Below are positions 59,966 to 64,000 of a stretch of 64,000 nucleotides of DNA, piece after piece (position 1 is the first letter of the stretch; each line of letters opens with the position of its first letter). Below the pieces are notes generated by a model. It searched no databases. It saw nothing but the letters and a program-made list of their open reading frames with translations, and had not been told where the DNA came from. A program made the translations under genes and the position numbers. Source of the DNA: Bacillus sp. N13C7 (GTDB lineage: Bacteria; Bacillota; Bacilli; Bacillales; Bacillaceae). The DNA lies in assembly GCF_026790065.1 (NCBI RefSeq), contig NZ_JALAMO010000005.1, positions 248,001 to 312,000 on the forward strand. Reading direction: 5' to 3'.

Positions 59966-61234
59966 TTACAAGAACAGCCGCTGGATATCGTTCCATGTGA
60001 CGACCAGCATAAGAAGCATTAAGAAAGCTACCCCGATAAACACAACGAATGCTTCTTTTTCTCTGTTAATCGGTTTGCCCCGAATCGCTTCAATAAATAG
60101 AAATAACAATCTTCCTCCGTCTAGTGCCGGAATCGGAAGCAGGTTGACAATACCAAGGTTAATGCTTAAAAACGCCGCAAACTGGAATAAGTTCACTAAC
60201 CCTGTTTTTGCCACTTGGTCTGTCATATCATATATGCCGACAGGGCCTGACAGCATATCAAGTTTAAATTGGCCTGTCACCAATTTGCTTAAGTTGGTTA
60301 AAATGGCTTTGGTGACATCAACTGTTGATGTCGCACCGTAAGCAACTGCTGAGAGAACGCCTTTTTCAGTCGGCGCATAGGAACCGAAGCGTCCGATTGT
60401 TTTTTTGTTCTCATCTTTAACAGCTTCCGGAGTCACTGAAATATGAAGCGTTTTGTTATCCCTTTTTACTGCAACGTCCATTTCTTTTTCCGGGTTTTCT
60501 TTTACAGCAGAGACAATGTCAGTCCAAGACCTCATTTTCTCTCCGTTAATGCTTTGGATGTAATCCCCTTCTTTTAGCCCTGCTTCGGCCGCCCGTCCAT
60601 TGTCCGTCAGCTGCCCGAGCATAGGCTCATTTGACGGTACGCCTTGAATCAGCCCAAGCATTACTAAAATGACGTAAGCTAAAATAAAGTTCATAATCGG
60701 CCCTGCAGCAATCGCTTTAATTCGCTGCCACACAGGTTTGGAACCAAATTGGCGATTATACGGCGCGATCTGTACTTCTTCTCCATCTACTATGAAAAAA
60801 GAAGTTTCGCTGACAGTGAAGCTGGAAAGCTCATCCTCTTTCCCTTGTTCATAGCCGGTGATCTTCATGTCATGCTCTAGATCCGCGGTTTCCACTTCAA
60901 TGACTAAAGCATCCGGGTATTTTTCCTTTTGATTGATGATGACTTTCTCAACTTGATCTTCTTTATTAAACAGAAGGCCGACCGTGTAACCGGGTTTCAC
61001 CTCAATCATTTCCGGATCTTCGCCGGCCATGCGGACAAACCCGCCGACCGGAAGCAGCCTGATCGTATAAACTGTTTCATTTTTTTTGAAAGAAAAAATC
61101 TTTGGACCGAAGCCGATTGCAAATTCACGGCAGAGAATCCCCGCTCTTTGGGCAAGCAATAAATGGCCCAGTTCATGGAAGAAAACGAGCGTTCCGAAAA
61201 TAATGATAAACGCTATAACTGTATTCACGAACAT
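59966..61234 (-). CDS. rasP: Site-2 intramembrane metalloprotease RasP
   Basis: RasP cleaves transmembrane anti-sigma factors such as RsiW, and other substrates, in the membrane. The 422-residue protein has HELGHLLLAQ with HExxH in the first helix, a PDZ domain (about residues 185-260; GLKEGDYIQSINGEKM) and the second active-site motif NLLPIPALDGG (NPDG-like). It lies between dxr and proS. Confidence 0.96.
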   Translation of the reverse strand: MFVNTVIAFIIIFGTLVFFHELGHLLLAQRAGILCREFAIGFGPKIFSFKKNETVYTIRLLPVGGFVRMAGEDPEMIEVKPGYTVGLLFNKEDQVEKVIINQKEKYPDALVIEVETADLEHDMKITGYEQGKEDELSSFTVSETSFFIVDGEEVQIAPYNRQFGSKPVWQRIKAIAAGPIMNFILAYVILVMLGLIQGVPSNEPMLGQLTDNGRAAEAGLKEGDYIQSINGEKMRSWTDIVSAVKENPEKEMDVAVKRDNKTLHISVTPEAVKDENKKTIGRFGSYAPTEKGVLSAVAYGATSTVDVTKAILTNLSKLVTGQFKLDMLSGPVGIYDMTDQVAKTGLVNLFQFAAFLSINLGIVNLLPIPALDGGRLLFLFIEAIRGKPINREKEAFVVFIGVAFLMLLMLVVTWNDIQRLFL

Positions 61235-61240
61235 ACCACC

Positions 61241-62392
61241 TTATGTGAGTATTGAATTGACGTATCCCCGGGTATCTTTGTCCACTTCTTGAATGTCCGC
61301 CAGACTCGGTTTTTTTATAATCTGATGGCGGGATAGTGCCTTTTCGATACAGTCTTCAATAGCCAAAAACGGTATCTTGCCAGCTAAAAAGGCAGCGACA
61401 GCTACTTCATTTGCCGCATTCAAGACTGTCGGCATTGTTCCTCCTATTTTACCTGATTCAAAAGCAAATTGTAAGCATCGGAACCTGTCAAAATCAGCTT
61501 TCTCAAAATGAAGGCTGCCGATTTCCCATAATTCAAGCCTTTTCGCATCTGGTAAAGGCAACCGGTCAGGATAGGTGAGCGCATATTGAATTGGAACCCT
61601 CATATCAGGCGTGCCAAGCTGCGCGATCACACTTTTGTCATGAAACTCAACCATTGAATGGATGATGCTCTCCTTATGTAAAACCACATCAATTTGTTCA
61701 TATGGTATATCGAAAAGCCAATGTGCCTCGATCACCTCTAATCCCTTATTCATCATTGTAGCCGAATCAATTGTAATTTTTGCACCCATTGACCAATTCG
61801 GGTGTTTTAATGCATCCTCAACTGTTACTGATTCGAGCTCCTCTCGCGTCTTGTCCCGAAAGCTTCCGCCGGACGCCGTGATGATGAGGCGTTCAATATT
61901 TTTAGACTGTTCGCCTTGGAGAGCTTGAAAAATTGCTGAATGCTCACTGTCAACAGGCAACAGCGGAACATCGTATTTCTTAGCATGTTCTTTTACTATA
62001 TGCCCTGCAGTGACAAGAGTTTCCTTATTTGCAAGCGCAATTGTTTTTTTCTGTTCAATTGCCTTTAACGTCGGGATAAGGCCAACGCTTCCGAGTAAGG
62101 CGTTGACCACAACGTCAACCTCTTCCATCACTGCTGCTTCTATCAGCCCTTCTTCTCCCAGCCCAATCTGGCATTCAAAAGAGAAAGACATTTGTTTTAA
62201 TTTATGATATGTATCCAGATCACCGACAGAGACAAACTTCGGCTTAAAGGCCTCTATCATTGGAACGGCCTTATCAATATTTCTGCCAAACGACATAGAT
62301 ACCAGCTGAAATTGATCTTGATGTGTACGCAATACGTCAAGTGTCTGTTCGCCGATTGATCCTGTTGCTCCTAAAAGACAAATATTTTTCAA
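61241..62392 (-). CDS. dxr: 1-deoxy-D-xylulose 5-phosphate reductoisomerase
   Basis: Dxr makes 2-C-methyl-D-erythritol 4-phosphate in the MEP isoprenoid pathway. The 383-residue protein has the NADPH-binding start [13 protein letters not shown], the substrate/metal site [12 protein letters not shown], and [14 protein letters not shown]. It is located next to cdsA and uppS, which use lipid or isoprenoid precursors. Confidence 0.97.
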   Translation of the reverse strand: MKNICLLGATGSIGEQTLDVLRTHQDQFQLVSMSFGRNIDKAVPMIEAFKPKFVSVGDLDTYHKLKQMSFSFECQIGLGEEGLIEAAVMEEVDVVVNALLGSVGLIPTLKAIEQKKTIALANKETLVTAGHIVKEHAKKYDVPLLPVDSEHSAIFQALQGEQSKNIERLIITASGGSFRDKTREELESVTVEDALKHPNWSMGAKITIDSATMMNKGLEVIEAHWLFDIPYEQIDVVLHKESIIHSMVEFHDKSVIAQLGTPDMRVPIQYALTYPDRLPLPDAKRLELWEIGSLHFEKADFDRFRCLQFAFESGKIGGTMPTVLNAANEVAVAAFLAGKIPFLAIEDCIEKALSRHQIIKKPSLADIQEVDKDTRGYVNSILT

Positions 62393-62452
62393 AGTGCCAC
62401 TACTCCTATTCTTTTTGCTGCATGATCAGCCTTATATTCATATTAGACTTTT

Positions 62453-63253
62453 TTATGAAAAAAGGGCAAGCAGAAAGTACAAGAAAGGCATGACAAACAA
62501 GAAACTGTCGAAACGGTCCAAGATACCGCCATGCCCGGGAAGAATCTTTCCAGAATCCTTAACATCGTAATGTCTTTTTAAGGCGGATTCCACTAAATCC
62601 CCAAGTTGTCCGAAAACAGATAAAAACAGCGTGATCAACAGCAGATAGATATACGGGACCGGAAGATGTACAACAAGCTGAAAAATCGTCGCGAGTATAA
62701 GTGCGATGACAATTCCGCCTGCAAATCCTTCCACTGTTTTATTCGGACTGATTTCAGGCCACAGTTTTCGCTTCCCAATCGATTTCCCGACAAAATATGC
62801 ACCGGAATCAGTGGACCAAATGACAACACACGCGTAAAAAATGTATGTTAACCCGTACTGGTCAAGATTTCTGATTTCTATAAAATAATGAAAACACATT
62901 CCGATGTAAATTGTTGCAAGCGTAATAAATCCGACTTCATCAAAGGTAAAGGTGTTTTTCACCAACACTGTGTAAGTCAGCAAAAGCAGTACCGCGAACA
63001 AAGCAATTTCCATTTTTGAAATGCCGTTCGCTTCAAAAAACGAATACTGGCTTGGCAATAAGAACATCCATAATAATAAAAGACTGATCAAACCCGGCAG
63101 TGAAACCAGCTTCAGCTTTTTCATCCGTAAAAGTTCAAAAAGCGCTACACTGCCCATAGCATAAATTAATATGGTGAACGGCAAATTCCCGACAATAACC
63201 AAAAATAAAAATACAATTGCTGCCAGAACACCTGTCAAAATTCTTTGTTTCAT
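62453..63253 (-). CDS. cdsA: Phosphatidate cytidylyltransferase CdsA
   Basis: CdsA makes CDP-diacylglycerol. The ~266-residue polytopic membrane protein has the signature SPNKTVEGFAGG, GQLGDLVESALKR and DSGKILPGHGGILDRFDS near the C-terminus. I use ATG 63253, 9 nt after GAGG; an in-frame ATG at 63262 overlaps the ribosome binding site. It begins 12 bp after uppS and is in the same operon. Confidence 0.96.
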   Translation of the reverse strand: MKQRILTGVLAAIVFLFLVIVGNLPFTILIYAMGSVALFELLRMKKLKLVSLPGLISLLLLWMFLLPSQYSFFEANGISKMEIALFAVLLLLTYTVLVKNTFTFDEVGFITLATIYIGMCFHYFIEIRNLDQYGLTYIFYACVVIWSTDSGAYFVGKSIGKRKLWPEISPNKTVEGFAGGIVIALILATIFQLVVHLPVPYIYLLLITLFLSVFGQLGDLVESALKRHYDVKDSGKILPGHGGILDRFDSFLFVMPFLYFLLALFS

Positions 63254-63265
63254 GTCCACCATCCT

Positions 63266-64000
63266 CTAAATTCCGCCAAACCTCCGGCCCCTCTGCTGAA
63301 ATTCTCCTAACGCCTGTAAGAAGTGATCTTCTTTAAAGTCAGGCCACAAGACATCAGTAAACACAAATTCGCTGTAGGCAACCTGCCATAGCATAAAATT
63401 ACTCAGTCTAATCTCACCGCTCGTTCGAATTAAAAGTTCAGGATCCTGCAAAGATTCAGTCATTAAATAATTAGAAAAAAGCGATTCATCGATGTCTTCA
63501 ATATTCAAGGAGCCTTCCTTCACTTTTTCCGCGAGTGATTTTGCAGCGGTGACAATTTCAGTACGTCCTCCATAATTGAGAGCAAAATTGAGGATCATTC
63601 CGTCGTTTTGCGCCGTATCCCGTACAGCCTTTTCAATCGCACGTAATGTGTGCGCCGGCAAAGCTGTTTCATCTCCAATGATCCGAACCTGTACATTTTC
63701 CTCCACAAGCTCTGGAAGATACGTATTTAAAAATTCTTCCGGAAGCTTCATTAAAAAATCGACTTCCATTTTCGGCCTCTTCCAGTTTTCTGTTGAAAAT
63801 GCATACAATGTCAATACTTTGACACCTAGTTCATTCGCAAGCTTTGTTGTACTTTTTACTACCTTCATCCCTTCATGGTGGCCTGCAATTCGGGGAAGAG
63901 AGCGTTTTTTAGCCCAACGGCCATTTCCATCCATGATAATGGCGATGTGTTCAGGAATTTCTCCCTTAAGTATGTCTTCTTTTGTATAACGTTCTAAGTT
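63266..64000 (-). CDS. uppS: Undecaprenyl diphosphate synthase UppS, 5' end missing
   Basis: UppS makes the C55 lipid carrier for peptidoglycan and teichoic acid. The visible 244 codons reach the right edge in frame, beginning NLERYTKEDILKGEIPEH. The internal Met at 63934 is not the start, and about 17 N-terminal residues lie outside the window. IMDGNGRWAKK holds the catalytic Asp, TLYAFSTENWKRP and LLIRTSGEIRLSNF are the other family motifs. Confidence 0.97.
   Translation of the reverse strand, partial: NLERYTKEDILKGEIPEHIAIIMDGNGRWAKKRSLPRIAGHHEGMKVVKSTTKLANELGVKVLTLYAFSTENWKRPKMEVDFLMKLPEEFLNTYLPELVEENVQVRIIGDETALPAHTLRAIEKAVRDTAQNDGMILNFALNYGGRTEIVTAAKSLAEKVKEGSLNIEDIDESLFSNYLMTESLQDPELLIRTSGEIRLSNFMLWQVAYSEFVFTDVLWPDFKEDHFLQALGEFQQRGRRFGGI

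Overview
The window is a stretch of core chromosome from a member of the Bacillus subtilis species complex, given in the reverse of the usual map orientation. Gene content and order match the B. subtilis block from uppS (right edge, truncated) to aprX (left edge, truncated). RecA, SpoIIIE, PolC, AprX and others agree with my memory of the B. subtilis 168 proteins except for scattered substitutions. I ran no alignment, so the exact species is not assigned. About 40 of the 45 genes lie on the minus strand.

Layout, left to right. (1) 1-4.5 kb: aprX (subtilisin-like protease), a zinc-ribbon/metallo-hydrolase gene (ymaE-like) and ymzB, then the TetR regulator gene pksA divergent from ymcC, then ymzD. 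The ~78-kb bacillaene (pks) megacluster that separates pksA from ymzB in B. subtilis 168 is absent: only 73 bp lie between them. (2) 4.5-5 kb: an intergenic region with what looks like a complete minus-strand transcription unit for a 27-residue peptide. (3) 5-19.3 kb: mutL-mutS, cotE, ricA, miaB, kbl-tdh, spoVS, ymdB, rny and pbpX. (4) 19.4-28 kb: recA (LexA box and SigA promoter), cinA, pgsA, rodZ-like ymfM, ymfK, ymfJ, ymfI and the M16 peptidase pair ymfH/ymfF. (5) 28-36 kb: ymfD (MFS exporter), ymfC (GntR), spoIIIE, ylzJ, tepA and rnjB. (6) 36-43.6 kb: the aspartate/dipicolinate cluster dapA-dapG-asd-dpaB-dpaA, then ymxH, mlpA and ylxY. (7) 43.7-53.7 kb: pnp, rpsO, ribF, truB, rbfA, ylxP, infB, ylxQ, rnpM, nusA and rimP, the classical nusA-infB translation/transcription operon plus the RNA decay genes. 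(8) 53.8-64 kb: polC, proS, rasP, dxr, cdsA and uppS (replication, translation, membrane proteolysis, isoprenoid and lipid precursors).

Several themes recur. RNA turnover is represented by rny, rnjB and pnp, with ricA (Y-complex) and ymdB nearby. Sporulation genes are cotE, spoVS, spoIIIE, dpaAB and probably ylxY and ymxH, with matching SigE, SigK and SigH promoter motifs visible for some. DNA repair is covered by mutSL and recA. Many starts are GTG or TTG; I moved several to the codon that has a properly spaced Shine-Dalgarno sequence.

The most notable observations are the missing pks cluster with its orphaned regulator and intact-looking operators, the 27-codon mini-gene, the attenuator-like rimP leader, the structured rpsO leader, repeats around the cotE promoter, and the loss of catalytic motif 1 in YlxY. 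I saw no rRNA, tRNA, insertion sequence, prophage or CRISPR array.
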